A stretch of DNA of 64,000 bases from Deltaproteobacteria bacterium (GTDB taxonomy: Bacteria > Myxococcota_A > Polyangia > Polyangiales > JADJMO01): NCBI GenBank assembly GCA_025363655.1, contig JANYDK010000123.1:62001-126000 (forward strand). Reading direction: 5' to 3'. Of this stretch, positions 28,662 through 37,522 are shown piece by piece. Both the position numbers and the translations under genes were made by a program. The notes beneath the pieces were generated by a model. The model was given only the letters and a program-made list of their open reading frames with translations, ran no database searches and was not told where the DNA came from. Position 1 is the first letter of the stretch, and every line of letters begins with the position of its first letter.

Positions 28662-28676
28662 ATAGTCTATCTATAC
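28662..28676. promoter_or_regulatory. AT-rich inverted repeat, possible promoter/operator
   Basis: TATAG, a 5-base spacer, and CTATA form an inverted repeat in an AT-rich patch that stands out in this GC-rich DNA, about 50 bases upstream of the pseudo-methyltransferase/GT2 gene. TATAGT or TATACA could serve as a -10 element; no convincing -35 is seen. Confidence 0.35.
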
Positions 28677-28724
28677 ACTGACCCGGGTGGCGCCTCTCGG
28701 CGGCCAAGGCTAGAGCGAGGCGCC

Positions 28725-30356
28725 ATGGCCGTACCCGAGCAAGCCGGCGATCGCCGCTTCACCTTCGAATCGACCCCCGCGGTCGTCGCCTCGCGCGCAC
28801 GCACTCGCTACGTGTCGTGCCCCGTCTGCAAAGGCGACCAGACCGAGTACCTCTTCCACCGCACGGGGGTCCGCTTCGTCCGGTGCACGTCATGCGGGCT
28901 CGTGTACGTGAACCCGGTCGGAACGGTCCGCGAGAACTACTTCGACATCGACCGCTCGGGCCAGTACGCCGGCGCACCGCGTGACCGCGAGTACGCCATC
29001 GACGAGTTCGACGCCGTGCTCCGCCGCATCGAAGCCCGCTATCGCGAGCAGACGGGCCAGCCGCTGCGGCGCGTCGCGCTCCTCGGGCGCTACATGAAGG
29101 AGTTCGCGGAGACCGAGACGGCGAAGCGCATCGGCCTCTCGTTCGTCGCGGTCGACGACCCGACCTTCGAGCGGCTCGTCCTCGACTCCGACGTCTCGTG
29201 GGCCAAACCGCTCCTCGACCAGCAGCCGCAGCTCGTCTTCCTCAAAGAGATGCTCGAAGCCTGCAGCGATCCCGCTCTGGTGATGGAGCGGCTGCGTGCC
29301 GCCGTCCCGGAGGGCACCTGGTTCGCCACCGACTACTCCAACGTGCGCTCGCTCCCGGCGGTGCTCCTGCGCCGCTACTGGTCGCGCTTCTTCGACTACA
29401 AGAGCACGTTCTTCGATCTCAGCAACCTCAACGCGCTGATGGCGCGAAGCGATCTGCTCATCGCCTCGCAGTTCGTCTATCCGACGAAGCGCACGGTCGA
29501 ATACGTCGTCGCGCGCCTGCCGAGCGGTAGGGTCGGCAAGGCGATGGTCCACTCGCCGGCCAAGCACCTCGCCGCCAAGCTGAGAACCGGTCACCACGTC
29601 GCCGTCTACGCACCCAAGCCGGAGGGGCGCCCCGCCGGCGAGAAGCTCTCCATCGTCCTTCCGGTCTTCAACGAGGCGCGATACGTCGCCAAGCTCATCG
29701 AGGCGGTGCTCGCCAAGCCGCTGAAGATCGACCGCGAGCTGATCATCGTCGAGAGCAACAGCACCGACGGCACCCGCGACATCGTCAAGCAGTTCGAGGG
29801 ACGCGAGGGCGTGCGGGTGCTTTACGAGGACAAGCCCCAGGGCAAGGGCCACGCGGTGCGCACCGGCCTCAAGGCCGTGAAGGGCACCATCGTCCTCATC
29901 CAGGATGCCGACTTCGAATACGACGTCGAAGACTACGACGCGCTCCTCGAGCCCATCCTCCAACACAAGACGTCGTTCGTCCTCGGCTCGCGCAGCCTCG
30001 GCATCGACGACTGGAAGGTGCGCAAGTTCGCCCGCGGCCACACCAAGGCCTTCCTCCTCAATTTCGCGCAGCTCGTCTTCGCGCAGACCTTCAACGTCCT
30101 CTACCAGCAGCGAATCACCGACGTGAACACCATGTACAAGGTGTTCCGCACCGAGGCGCTGCAGGGGATGGACCTCGAGAGCAACGGCTTCGAGCTCGAC
30201 ATCGAGCTCGCCTGCAAGCTGGTGCGCACTGGCAACACCCCCATCGAGGTGCCGGTCAACTACGTGGCGCGCGGGTTCGACGAAGGAAAGAAGATCCGCT
30301 TCTTCCACGACTCGTGGGTCTCGTACTTCGCCTTCTTCAAGCACCGCTTCGAGTGA
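28725..30356 (+). CDS. Fusion of zinc-finger/pseudo-methyltransferase and GT2 glycosyltransferase
   Basis: A 543-residue two-part protein. Residues 32-57 carry four cysteines in C-x2-C...C-x2-C, followed by LVYVNP, the zinc-binding head of C-methyltransferase-type sugar enzymes. The next 230 residues have the length of a SAM methyltransferase domain, but where the glycine-rich SAM loop should be the sequence reads RVALLGRYMKEFAE (116-129), so SAM binding is probably lost. From residue 307 a complete GT2 domain follows (LSIVLPVFNEA, IIVESNSTDGT, IQDADFEYD), like polyprenyl-phosphate mannosyl/glucosyltransferases. The N-terminal part may act as a substrate-binding scaffold. The stop overlaps the next start (TGATG). 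Confidence 0.85.
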   Translation: MAVPEQAGDRRFTFESTPAVVASRARTRYVSCPVCKGDQTEYLFHRTGVRFVRCTSCGLVYVNPVGTVRENYFDIDRSGQYAGAPRDREYAIDEFDAVLRRIEARYREQTGQPLRRVALLGRYMKEFAETETAKRIGLSFVAVDDPTFERLVLDSDVSWAKPLLDQQPQLVFLKEMLEACSDPALVMERLRAAVPEGTWFATDYSNVRSLPAVLLRRYWSRFFDYKSTFFDLSNLNALMARSDLLIASQFVYPTKRTVEYVVARLPSGRVGKAMVHSPAKHLAAKLRTGHHVAVYAPKPEGRPAGEKLSIVLPVFNEARYVAKLIEAVLAKPLKIDRELIIVESNSTDGTRDIVKQFEGREGVRVLYEDKPQGKGHAVRTGLKAVKGTIVLIQDADFEYDVEDYDALLEPILQHKTSFVLGSRSLGIDDWKVRKFARGHTKAFLLNFAQLVFAQTFNVLYQQRITDVNTMYKVFRTEALQGMDLESNGFELDIELACKLVRTGNTPIEVPVNYVARGFDEGKKIRFFHDSWVSYFAFFKHRFE

Positions 30357-31171
30357 TGGACGCCGCCGATCCGACGCCGCAGTGGGGCTCGATCCTCGTC
30401 GATCCGAAGCAGCCCAGCCTTCCGGGGCTCAAGGTGCGCTTCCTTCTCGATCACCTGCCGACCGCCGGCAAGGTCCTGGAGATCGGCTGTGGCGGCGGGA
30501 AAATCCTCCGCACCATCGCCCATCACCGCCCGCACCTGGAGCTGCACGGCTGCGACGTGCGCGAGCCGCAGGACGCGCCCGACGTCTACCAGTTCCGTCG
30601 CATCGAAGGCGCCGCGCTGCCGTACGGCGACGCTGACTTCGACGTGGTGCTGGTGTTCGACGTCCTCGAGCACGTCCCCGATCCGGCAGCGCTCCTCGCA
30701 GAGGCGGCGCGGCTGCTCGCCCCCGGCGGAAGGCTCGTCGCGTTCGTCCCGGTCGAGGGCGAGCGAGTGTCGTTCTACGAGCTCTACCGGCGCTTGCTCG
30801 GCGCCGACGTCTACGTCGAGACCAAAGAGCACATCCAGTCGTTCACCCACCGCGAGCTCGGGCGGCTGCTCGGGGCACACTTCGAGGTGCGCGATCGTAC
30901 CTACGCGTATCACGTGCTCGGCCAGTTGATGGACGCCAGCTTCTTCGCGGCGACGCGCCTCAAGACGCTGAAGAGCTACTGGTGGAAGGACAACGCCATG
31001 TACCACGGCAAGAAGGCCGAGGCGGGCGCCCTCACCAAGACGATGAACGCGCTCCTCGACGTCGGCAACGCGCTGGCGTGGGCCGAGTCGACCCTCCTCG
31101 CGCGCTCGCGGCTCGGCGCCGCCGGCGTGCTCGTCGAGTGTGAGCCCCGAGAAGCCGCCGCTCGACGTTAG
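30356..31171 (+). CDS. Class I SAM-dependent methyltransferase
   Basis: A 271-residue protein with an intact SAM-binding motif (VLEIGCGGGKIL), LPYGDADFDVVLVFDVLEHVPDP and APGGRLVAFVP. It starts within the stop codon of the pseudo-methyltransferase/GT2 fusion, so its synthesis is coupled to that of the fusion; an active methyltransferase directly coupled to a degenerate one suggests that they work as a pair. Substrate unknown, probably a glycan intermediate. Confidence 0.85.
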   Translation: MDAADPTPQWGSILVDPKQPSLPGLKVRFLLDHLPTAGKVLEIGCGGGKILRTIAHHRPHLELHGCDVREPQDAPDVYQFRRIEGAALPYGDADFDVVLVFDVLEHVPDPAALLAEAARLLAPGGRLVAFVPVEGERVSFYELYRRLLGADVYVETKEHIQSFTHRELGRLLGAHFEVRDRTYAYHVLGQLMDASFFAATRLKTLKSYWWKDNAMYHGKKAEAGALTKTMNALLDVGNALAWAESTLLARSRLGAAGVLVECEPREAAARR

Positions 31172-31268
31172 CTCGAGGCCTCGTGCGTTGATTGCCGAGG
31201 GTTGGGTTCCGTGGCATCGTGCACCGCTTTCTTCGAAGAAATCCCCAGAAAATTACGGAGTCGCGCGC

Positions 31269-32228
31269 GTGGAACTCACAGGCAAATCGGTCGTCGTCAC
31301 TGGCGGCGCCGGCTTCATCGGCAGTCACATCGTCGACTCGCTGGTCGCCCGCAAGAACCGCGTCACCATCCTCGACGACTTCTCCACGGGTCGCGAGGAG
31401 TTCGTCAACCGCTCGGCGGGCGTCGCGCTCGTCCGCGGCGATCTCCTCGACCAAGACCTGGTCGATCGCGCGCTCGCCGGCCACGACTTCGTCTTTCACT
31501 TCGCGGCCAACGCCGACATCAAGGACAACCTCAAGCACCCGCGAAAGAACGTCGAACAGAACGTCGTCGCCACGCAGAACGTGCTCGAGGGGATGCGCAA
31601 GCACGGCATCAAGGACATCGCCTTCTCGTCGACCGGCTCGGTCTACGGCGAGCCGGAGATCTTCCCCACGCCCGAGACCTGCCCGTTTCCGATCCAGACC
31701 TCGCTCTACGCCATGTCCAAGGTCGCGGCCGAGGGCATGCTCACTTCGTACGCGATCGGCTACGAGTTCCGCACGTGGATCTTCCGCTTCGTCTCGATGC
31801 TCGGTCCCCGTTACACGCACGGCCACGTCATCGATTTCTGGCGCAAGCTGCGCAAAGATCCGACGCGCATGGAGGTGCTCGGCAACGGCCTCCAGCAGAA
31901 GGCCTACTGCCACGTGCTCGACTGCGTCGATGCCATCTTCACCGTGGTCGAGAAGACTTCGGGCCCGATCAACATCTACAACCTCGGCCACACCGACACG
32001 CTGGTCGTCAACGACAGCATCGCGCTCATCTGCGCCGAGCTCGGCGTGAAGCCGAAGCTCGAATACACCGGCGGGACGCGCGGTTGGGTCGGCGATTCGC
32101 CGCTCATCATGCTCGACACCACGAAGCTCCGCGCGCTCGGATGGGCGCCCAAGCACTCACTGCGGGACGCGGTCGTCGACACGCTGCGCTTCCTCGACGA
32201 GAACCTGCACCTCGCCGAGATCGGTTGA
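31269..32228 (+). CDS. NAD-dependent sugar epimerase/dehydratase
   Basis: A 319-residue extended SDR enzyme: VVVTGGAGFIGSH for NAD binding, FHFAANADIKDNL, SSTGSVYGEPE and YAMSKVAAEG with the catalytic Tyr and Lys, then RFVSMLGPRYTHGHVIDFW. The subgroup is GalE/UDP-glucuronate-epimerase-like. I chose the GTG at 31269, because GGAG stands eight bases before it and the first residues lead straight into the NAD-binding strand; the frame is open further upstream but overlaps the previous gene. It supplies a nucleotide sugar to this locus; the exact sugar is not determinable. Confidence 0.88.
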   Translation: MELTGKSVVVTGGAGFIGSHIVDSLVARKNRVTILDDFSTGREEFVNRSAGVALVRGDLLDQDLVDRALAGHDFVFHFAANADIKDNLKHPRKNVEQNVVATQNVLEGMRKHGIKDIAFSSTGSVYGEPEIFPTPETCPFPIQTSLYAMSKVAAEGMLTSYAIGYEFRTWIFRFVSMLGPRYTHGHVIDFWRKLRKDPTRMEVLGNGLQQKAYCHVLDCVDAIFTVVEKTSGPINIYNLGHTDTLVVNDSIALICAELGVKPKLEYTGGTRGWVGDSPLIMLDTTKLRALGWAPKHSLRDAVVDTLRFLDENLHLAEIG

Positions 32229-32320
32229 ACACCGTGGCCAGCTCCTCCAACGTCGATTTCGAGCGTCGCTGCGCCGAGCAAGGCGAGAGCTCGGTCGACC
32301 TCATCGGCGTGAAAAGCTGA
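32225..32320 (+). CDS. Possible small ORF of 31 codons
   Basis: A TTG overlapping the epimerase stop (TTGA) opens a frame that ends at 32320; a GTG at 32234 is an alternative. Codon third positions are almost all G or C while second positions are balanced, the signature of translated DNA here. It encodes a polar peptide with one Cys and an acidic middle. It may be a real short peptide gene or a remnant of a longer one. Confidence 0.25.
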   Translation: MNTVASSSNVDFERRCAEQGESSVDLIGVKS

Positions 32321-32343
32321 AGCGCCGCTCACGAGGTATTTCG

Positions 32344-33237
32344 ATGCGCTTCGAGCTCGCTCCCCTCCGTGAGTATCTCCTGCTGCGCGAGCACGAGGCG
32401 CGATCGCGCGTCCTGCCGACGGCGAAGAAGATCGAGCTCGAGGCGCAGGTCGTCGAGCAACGCGAGGTCCGGCGCGCGGCCAACGTGCTCTGGGCCGGCG
32501 GCTCGCCCGCGCAGGGCTATCGGCTGGCGGTCGAAGCCCTGCGCGCTGCTCTCGCTGCGGCCGAGCGGGACGGCATCGTTCTCGAGAACGCCGACGAGAT
32601 CGCCTCGCTGAAGAGCCGCATCGACGCGTTGCCGGGGCCGAAGCTCGACCGCGACATCTCGGTGCAGCACGCCCAGCTCTTCGAGCGGCTGTGCGGCGTC
32701 GGAGCCCGTGTCGGGCGGGCACTCGAGCCCTACGCCGACGACGCACCGGCCATCGCCCGAAGGCGACGCGCTCATTGGTTGCGTGCCGCAATCGTCAGCG
32801 TCCTCCTCGTCGCCTTCCTCGTTCTTTTCGTGAAGGGCCAGTTCCGCACCAAGGTCAGCGCTTCGGCCTTCTACGCCCCGAAGTACGAGGCCGAGAACGT
32901 CACCGACGGGCAGCCCAACAGCGAGTGGCTGCTCCCCAACACGACGGGCGGGTGGCTCGACGTCCAGCTCTCGCCGCGACGCACGGTCCACGCGGTGCGC
33001 CTCCTCAACGCACACAACATCGGCCACGAAGATCGCGCGACGCACGAGTACCGCATCGAGGTCTATAGTCACGGTTCGCTGGTGAAGAGCGTCGACGCCG
33101 AGTTTCCCGAGTTCAGCTCGACCCCGCAGTGGGTGACGGTCGACCTCGGCGAGAACCGCGGCGTCGAGCGCGTACGCATCGTCGTGAAGAGTTGGTTCCT
33201 CAACGGCGGCGGGCTCTCCGAGGTCCGGGTCGACTGA
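32344..33237 (+). CDS. Single-pass membrane protein with discoidin-like C-terminal domain
   Basis: A 297-residue protein: an N-terminal cytoplasmic region of about 135 residues, mostly alpha-helical and probably coiled coil (residues 20-100), an Arg-rich stop-transfer segment (ARRRRAHW), one membrane helix at about 142-160, and an external beta-sandwich whose sequence (YEAENVTDGQPNSEWL, WLDVQLSPRRTV, HEYRIEVYS) fits an F5/8 type C (discoidin, carbohydrate-binding) domain. It may bind the surface glycan made by the locus. The next gene starts two bases after its stop. Confidence 0.75.
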   Translation: MRFELAPLREYLLLREHEARSRVLPTAKKIELEAQVVEQREVRRAANVLWAGGSPAQGYRLAVEALRAALAAAERDGIVLENADEIASLKSRIDALPGPKLDRDISVQHAQLFERLCGVGARVGRALEPYADDAPAIARRRRAHWLRAAIVSVLLVAFLVLFVKGQFRTKVSASAFYAPKYEAENVTDGQPNSEWLLPNTTGGWLDVQLSPRRTVHAVRLLNAHNIGHEDRATHEYRIEVYSHGSLVKSVDAEFPEFSSTPQWVTVDLGENRGVERVRIVVKSWFLNGGGLSEVRVD

Positions 33238-33238
33238 G

Positions 33239-35128
33239 ATGGAGCTCCCGTACACGAGCGCGCCCATCGACGCGTACATGGCGGCGCAGACGTCGGTCGG
33301 CATCGCGCTGAGCGCGGTGATCTGGCGGAGGCCGCTCTCGAACCTGGCTTCGACCGTCGGTCTCCTCGTCGCGATTTGGCTGAGCATCGTCGCGCCGATC
33401 GCGCCGGAAACGCTCGTCTCGATCGGCGCGAAATTCACCGTCGAGCAGCGCATCCCGCTCCTCAACCTCGCGGCTGCCATCGGGACGGTCGCCATCGCGC
33501 TCAGCCGACCACGGTGGCTCGCGATCGTCGCGCTGGCGGGGAACCTCGGGCTCGTCTGGTGCGGCGGCCACATCACGGACAGCGACACCGAGTTCGCCGG
33601 GCTCCACCTCGTCTGGTTTGCCGTTCTCTACGCACTCCACTGGCGGGCCAACCGCCCGTGGGAGCGCCCTCGTGAACCGACGACGTCGATGCCGTCGCGA
33701 ACGAAGGAAGACTTCGTCATCTTCGGCGCCGCGCTGACGCTCGCGCTGCTCGTGGGCTACTTCATCATCGAGCGCGTCTGCGACAGCGCCGACGAGTGGG
33801 CGTACCAATGGCAGGCGCTCGCGCTCGCTCGCTTCAAGGCGTACGCCCCCGTACCCAAGTGCGAGACCGCGCTGGCGAGCCACTGGATCTTCAACCACGA
33901 GAACCGGTGGTTCGCCATGTACATGCCGGGGTGGCCCATTTTTCTAGCGCCGTTCGCGCGCGCCGGCGTGGCGTGGCTCGCCTCGCCGATCGCGTTCGCC
34001 CTCATGGTGCTCGGCATCGCGCGCGTGGCGAGGCGACTCGGCGGTGACGCCGCGGGACGCATCGCCGCGCTCGCCGCCGGGCTCGGCTCCTCGACGCTCT
34101 TCAATGCCGCCTCCCTCTATTGCCACTGCTTCGTCGCCGCCGGCGTCATCTGGACGATCGAGGCCGTCTGCGCGACCAGCGCCATCGACGTCACGCGACG
34201 CGCGCAGTGGCTCTATGGCCTCGTCATCGGCAGCGGCATTGGGCTCGCGATCTCGACGCGCCCCACCGACGCCGCGATCCTCGGCGCAGGCGCCTTCCTC
34301 GTCTTCGCTCACGGGCTCGTCCGCCGGAAGATTGGTTGGCGCGTACTCGTCACCGCGACGCTCTCCTTCGCGCTCTTCACCGGTCTCACGCTCGTCATCC
34401 TCCGCCTCCAGCTCGGCGTGTGGTTCAAGACCGGCTACGGCATCGCCGAGAAGTACTATTGGTGGACGAAGATCGTCATGGACGTCCCCGCGCGCGACGC
34501 TTGGAAATACGGCCTGCCGTTCATGACCGTGGCCTATTGCTTCTTCCCCGCCGCCGCTGCGCTCGGCGCCGCGGGCCTCGTCTTCGCCGGCCGGCGCATC
34601 TCCTTCATGTTCGCGCTGGCCACGGTCGGCCACCTCGCCTTCTACGTGGCCTGCGCGTTCGGGCGCTATCGCGACTACGGCTACGGCCCGCGCTATCACC
34701 TCGCGCTCGTGATGCCCATGGCGATCGGCGCCGGCGTCCTGCTCGCGCCGCTCTTCAAGGGTCTGCGCGCACCGCGGCTCTCGAGCATCGTGCACGCCGA
34801 GCAAGGCCCGGCCGCGATGGTGGTCGTCGCCGCCGTGCTCGGCCTCTTGCGCATCGCGCCGCTCCTCTATTCGCACGCCTACCATCCACCGCGCAGCGCT
34901 CTCGCGCGGGCCATCGCTCGCGAGAAGCCCACCCACGCCGTGATCGTCATTCCCAGCGGCGCGACCGCCCAAGGTCCCCTCGTCTCCGTACAGAACGACC
35001 CGTTCGATCCCGATCCGCAGGTCGTCCTCGTCTCGTCCGACCAAGCCGAGTGCGTTCACGAGGTCTACAAGGATCGGGTCTTCTATCGGGCCTCCGGCAT
35101 CGAGGAAGTGACCTTGACGCCGTACTGA
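33239..35128 (+). CDS. Polytopic membrane protein, putative GT-C glycosyltransferase
   Basis: A 629-residue protein with about 13 predicted membrane helices. The loop CDSADEWAYQWQALALA (near residue 182) has the acidic DE pair expected of GT-C enzymes using polyprenyl-phosphate sugars, and later loops contain GRYRDYGYGPRYH. The C-terminal soluble segment (from about residue 565) has a small alpha/beta appearance. It follows the discoidin-like gene immediately and probably forms a functional pair with it. The acceptor is unknown. Confidence 0.75.
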   Translation: MELPYTSAPIDAYMAAQTSVGIALSAVIWRRPLSNLASTVGLLVAIWLSIVAPIAPETLVSIGAKFTVEQRIPLLNLAAAIGTVAIALSRPRWLAIVALAGNLGLVWCGGHITDSDTEFAGLHLVWFAVLYALHWRANRPWERPREPTTSMPSRTKEDFVIFGAALTLALLVGYFIIERVCDSADEWAYQWQALALARFKAYAPVPKCETALASHWIFNHENRWFAMYMPGWPIFLAPFARAGVAWLASPIAFALMVLGIARVARRLGGDAAGRIAALAAGLGSSTLFNAASLYCHCFVAAGVIWTIEAVCATSAIDVTRRAQWLYGLVIGSGIGLAISTRPTDAAILGAGAFLVFAHGLVRRKIGWRVLVTATLSFALFTGLTLVILRLQLGVWFKTGYGIAEKYYWWTKIVMDVPARDAWKYGLPFMTVAYCFFPAAAALGAAGLVFAGRRISFMFALATVGHLAFYVACAFGRYRDYGYGPRYHLALVMPMAIGAGVLLAPLFKGLRAPRLSSIVHAEQGPAAMVVVAAVLGLLRIAPLLYSHAYHPPRSALARAIAREKPTHAVIVIPSGATAQGPLVSVQNDPFDPDPQVVLVSSDQAECVHEVYKDRVFYRASGIEEVTLTPY

Positions 35129-35189
35129 ACGGTCCGTCTGGTCGGTACCCGCCCGTCGTGCTAATCAGCGCATTTCCAAGGCTTTCTGC

Positions 35190-36194
35190 ATGATCATCTC
35201 TCGCGCACCGGTTCGTTTCTCGCTCGGCGGTGGCGGCACCGACCTGCCCAGCTACTCGCGCGAGCACGGCGGCTATCTCGTCGCGGCGGCGATCGACAAA
35301 TACGTCTATGTCGGCGCGCACCGGCGCTTCGTCGACAACATCAAGCTGGCGTACTCCAAGACCGAGACCGTCGACGCCGTCGAGCAGATCGATCACCGCA
35401 TCTTCCGCGAGGCGCTCAAGGCCAACGGCATCCACAAGGGCATCGAGCTCTTCTCCGTCGCCGACGTGCCCTCGAACACAGGCCTCGGCAGCTCGAGCAC
35501 CTTCACGGTCGCGCTCCTCAACGCGCTCCACGCCTACAAGCGCGAGTTCGTCACCACCGAGCAGCTCGCCGAAGAGGCCTGCCACATCGAGATCGACGTC
35601 CTCGGCGAGCCCATCGGCAAGCAAGACCAATACATCTCGGCGTTCGGCGGCATCACCGCGTTCACCTTCGAGAAGGACGGTCGCGTGCACGTCGAGCGCG
35701 TCGACGTGAAGCCCGAGGTCGTCGACGAGCTGGAGATGAACCTCCTCATCTTCTACTCGGGCATCGAGCGCTCGGCGTCGGGCGTCCTGAAAGAGCAGGG
35801 CCAGAGCATCAAGTCGAACACCGACGACGCGGTCGCGCGGATGCACAAGATCAAAGAGCTCGGCTACGAGACGCGGCGCATCCTCGAGCAAGGACGCATC
35901 GACGACTACGGCGCGCTACTTCACGAACACTGGAGCAACAAACGAAAGCTCGCCTCGAAGATGACCGACTCCGTCATCGACGAGCACTACGAAGCCGCCA
36001 TCGAGGCCGGCGCGCTCGGCGGCAAGCTGATGGGCGCGGGCGGCGGCGGCTTCTTCATGTTCTACGCGCGTCCGCAAGAGCGCCGCGCCGTCTACCACGC
36101 CATGACGTCGCGCGGCCTCCGGCCTCTCCGCTTCGGCTTCGATTTCGACGGCGCCCGCATCGCCGCCAACTTCCACCGCTCGCTCGAGATCTAA
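35190..36194 (+). CDS. hddA: D-glycero-alpha-D-manno-heptose 7-phosphate kinase HddA
   Basis: GHMP-family sugar kinase of 334 residues that phosphorylates C1 of D-glycero-alpha-D-manno-heptose 7-phosphate. The start IISRAPVRFSLGGGGTDLP is diagnostic for the HddA/heptokinase subgroup, the GHMP glycine loop is PSNTGLGSSST, and GGKLMGAGGGGFFMFY is the C-terminal GHMP motif. It is first in a five-gene heptose cassette (hddA, gmhA, transaldolase, hddC, gmhB), with small gaps throughout. Confidence 0.92.
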   Translation: MIISRAPVRFSLGGGGTDLPSYSREHGGYLVAAAIDKYVYVGAHRRFVDNIKLAYSKTETVDAVEQIDHRIFREALKANGIHKGIELFSVADVPSNTGLGSSSTFTVALLNALHAYKREFVTTEQLAEEACHIEIDVLGEPIGKQDQYISAFGGITAFTFEKDGRVHVERVDVKPEVVDELEMNLLIFYSGIERSASGVLKEQGQSIKSNTDDAVARMHKIKELGYETRRILEQGRIDDYGALLHEHWSNKRKLASKMTDSVIDEHYEAAIEAGALGGKLMGAGGGGFFMFYARPQERRAVYHAMTSRGLRPLRFGFDFDGARIAANFHRSLEI

Positions 36195-36199
36195 AGACG

Positions 36200-36802
36200 A
36201 TGTCCGAGTTCGTTCGTCAGTTCATCGCAGAGAGCGTCTCCGCCCTCCAGCAAGTCGACGCCGCCGCCATCGAGGCCCTCGCCGAAGGTCTCGCCGGCGT
36301 TCGCACCGGTGGCGGTCGCCTCTTCATCCTCGGCGTCGGCGGCAGCGCCGGTCACGCCGGCCACGCGGTCAACGACTTCCGCAAGCTGTGCGGCATCGAG
36401 ACCTACGCGCCCACCGACAACGTCAGCGAGCTCACCGCGCGCGTGAACGACGAAGGTTGGGACACCTGCTTCAGCGAGTGGCTCAAGGTGTCACGCCTCC
36501 GCAAGGGCGATGGCGTCCTCGTCTTCTCGGTCGGCGGCGGCAACCGCGACAAGAACGTCTCGGTCAACCTCGTCCGCTCGCTCGAATTGGCCCGCGAGGT
36601 CGGCGCCAGCGTCTTCGGAATCGTCGGTCGCGACGGCGGCTTCACCAAGCAAGTGGCCGACGCCTGCGTGGTCATCCCCACCGTTCACAAAGACCGCATC
36701 ACCCCGCACACCGAAGGCCTCTGCGCGGTGGTCTGGCACTTGCTCGTCAGCCACCCCAAGCTGCAGGCCAACGCGACCAAGTGGGAGTCGGTGGTCAAGT
36801 AG
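36200..36802 (+). CDS. gmhA: Sedoheptulose-7-phosphate isomerase (GmhA-like SIS protein)
   Basis: A 200-residue SIS-domain protein. LFILGVGGSAGHAGHAVNDF is the phosphosugar-binding loop, and VLVFSVGGGNRDKNVSVNLV the second conserved block; DNVSELTARVNDEGWD lies between. GmhA converts sedoheptulose 7-phosphate to D-glycero-D-manno-heptose 7-phosphate, the substrate of the kinase encoded five bases upstream. Family assignment is strengthened by the flanking hddA, hddC and gmhB. Confidence 0.88.
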   Translation: MSEFVRQFIAESVSALQQVDAAAIEALAEGLAGVRTGGGRLFILGVGGSAGHAGHAVNDFRKLCGIETYAPTDNVSELTARVNDEGWDTCFSEWLKVSRLRKGDGVLVFSVGGGNRDKNVSVNLVRSLELAREVGASVFGIVGRDGGFTKQVADACVVIPTVHKDRITPHTEGLCAVVWHLLVSHPKLQANATKWESVVK

Positions 36803-36856
36803 TCGTCAGGTCTCGCGCTGCGAAATCGCCTCGGAATTAGGGAGAATCGTTCGATC

Positions 36857-37516
36857 ATGGCCATCTTCATCGACAGCTCGGACCCGAAGGAAATCAAAGA
36901 GCTCTTCGGCTGGGGCGTGCTCTCGGGCGTCACCACCAACCCGCTCATCATCGCCAAGGAAGCGCCCGACGCCGACCTCGGCGAGCGCATCAAGGAAGTG
37001 ATCGCCGCGAGCTGGGGCGACGTCTCGGTCGAGCTCACCACCGAGACCGAGAAAGAGATGTTGGACGAAGCCGCGCAGTACCACGCGTGGGATCCGTCGC
37101 GCATCTGCATCAAGGTGCCGATGAGCGAGATCGGCCTCCGCGTCGTGCACGCGCTCACCAAGAAGAACGTGAAGACCAACGTCACGTGTCTGATGGCGAT
37201 GAACCAGGCGTACCTCGCGGCCCTCGCCGGCGCGACCTACGTCAGCATCTTCAGCGGCCGCGTGCGCGACATGGGCTACGACGTGCGCCCGGTCATCGAG
37301 GGCACCCGCAAGATCCTCGACCGTGAAGGTCTGGCCTCGAAGATCATCGTCGGCTCGATGCGCCACATCATGGACGTCAACGAGGCGCTCGAATGTGGCG
37401 CCCACGTGCCGACCATCACCCCGCCGATCCTCCGGAAAATGGTGTGGAATCCGCGCACCGAGACGACGATCGAAGAGTTCAACACCGCCTGGCGCAACCG
37501 CGGCAAGAAGAAGTAA
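36857..37516 (+). CDS. Transaldolase-like protein (small TalC/FSA type)
   Basis: A 219-residue TIM-barrel protein of the short transaldolase/fructose-6-phosphate aldolase subfamily. ATTNP-type motif GVTTNPLII sits at 24-32, the Schiff-base lysine is K86 in ICIKVPMSE, and TNVTCLMAMNQAYLAALAGA with YVSIFSGRVRDMG closes the active site. Its place inside the heptose cassette suggests that it provides, or controls, sedoheptulose 7-phosphate for GmhA; that role is inference, the fold is clear. Confidence 0.88.
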   Translation: MAIFIDSSDPKEIKELFGWGVLSGVTTNPLIIAKEAPDADLGERIKEVIAASWGDVSVELTTETEKEMLDEAAQYHAWDPSRICIKVPMSEIGLRVVHALTKKNVKTNVTCLMAMNQAYLAALAGATYVSIFSGRVRDMGYDVRPVIEGTRKILDREGLASKIIVGSMRHIMDVNEALECGAHVPTITPPILRKMVWNPRTETTIEEFNTAWRNRGKKK

Positions 37517-37522
37517 CTCTCC

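Noticed and set aside
28890-30344. A 484-codon minus-strand frame opposite the pseudo-methyltransferase/GT2 fusion
   Set aside because: The plus-strand protein has unmistakable GT2 motifs; the antisense product is compositionally biased.
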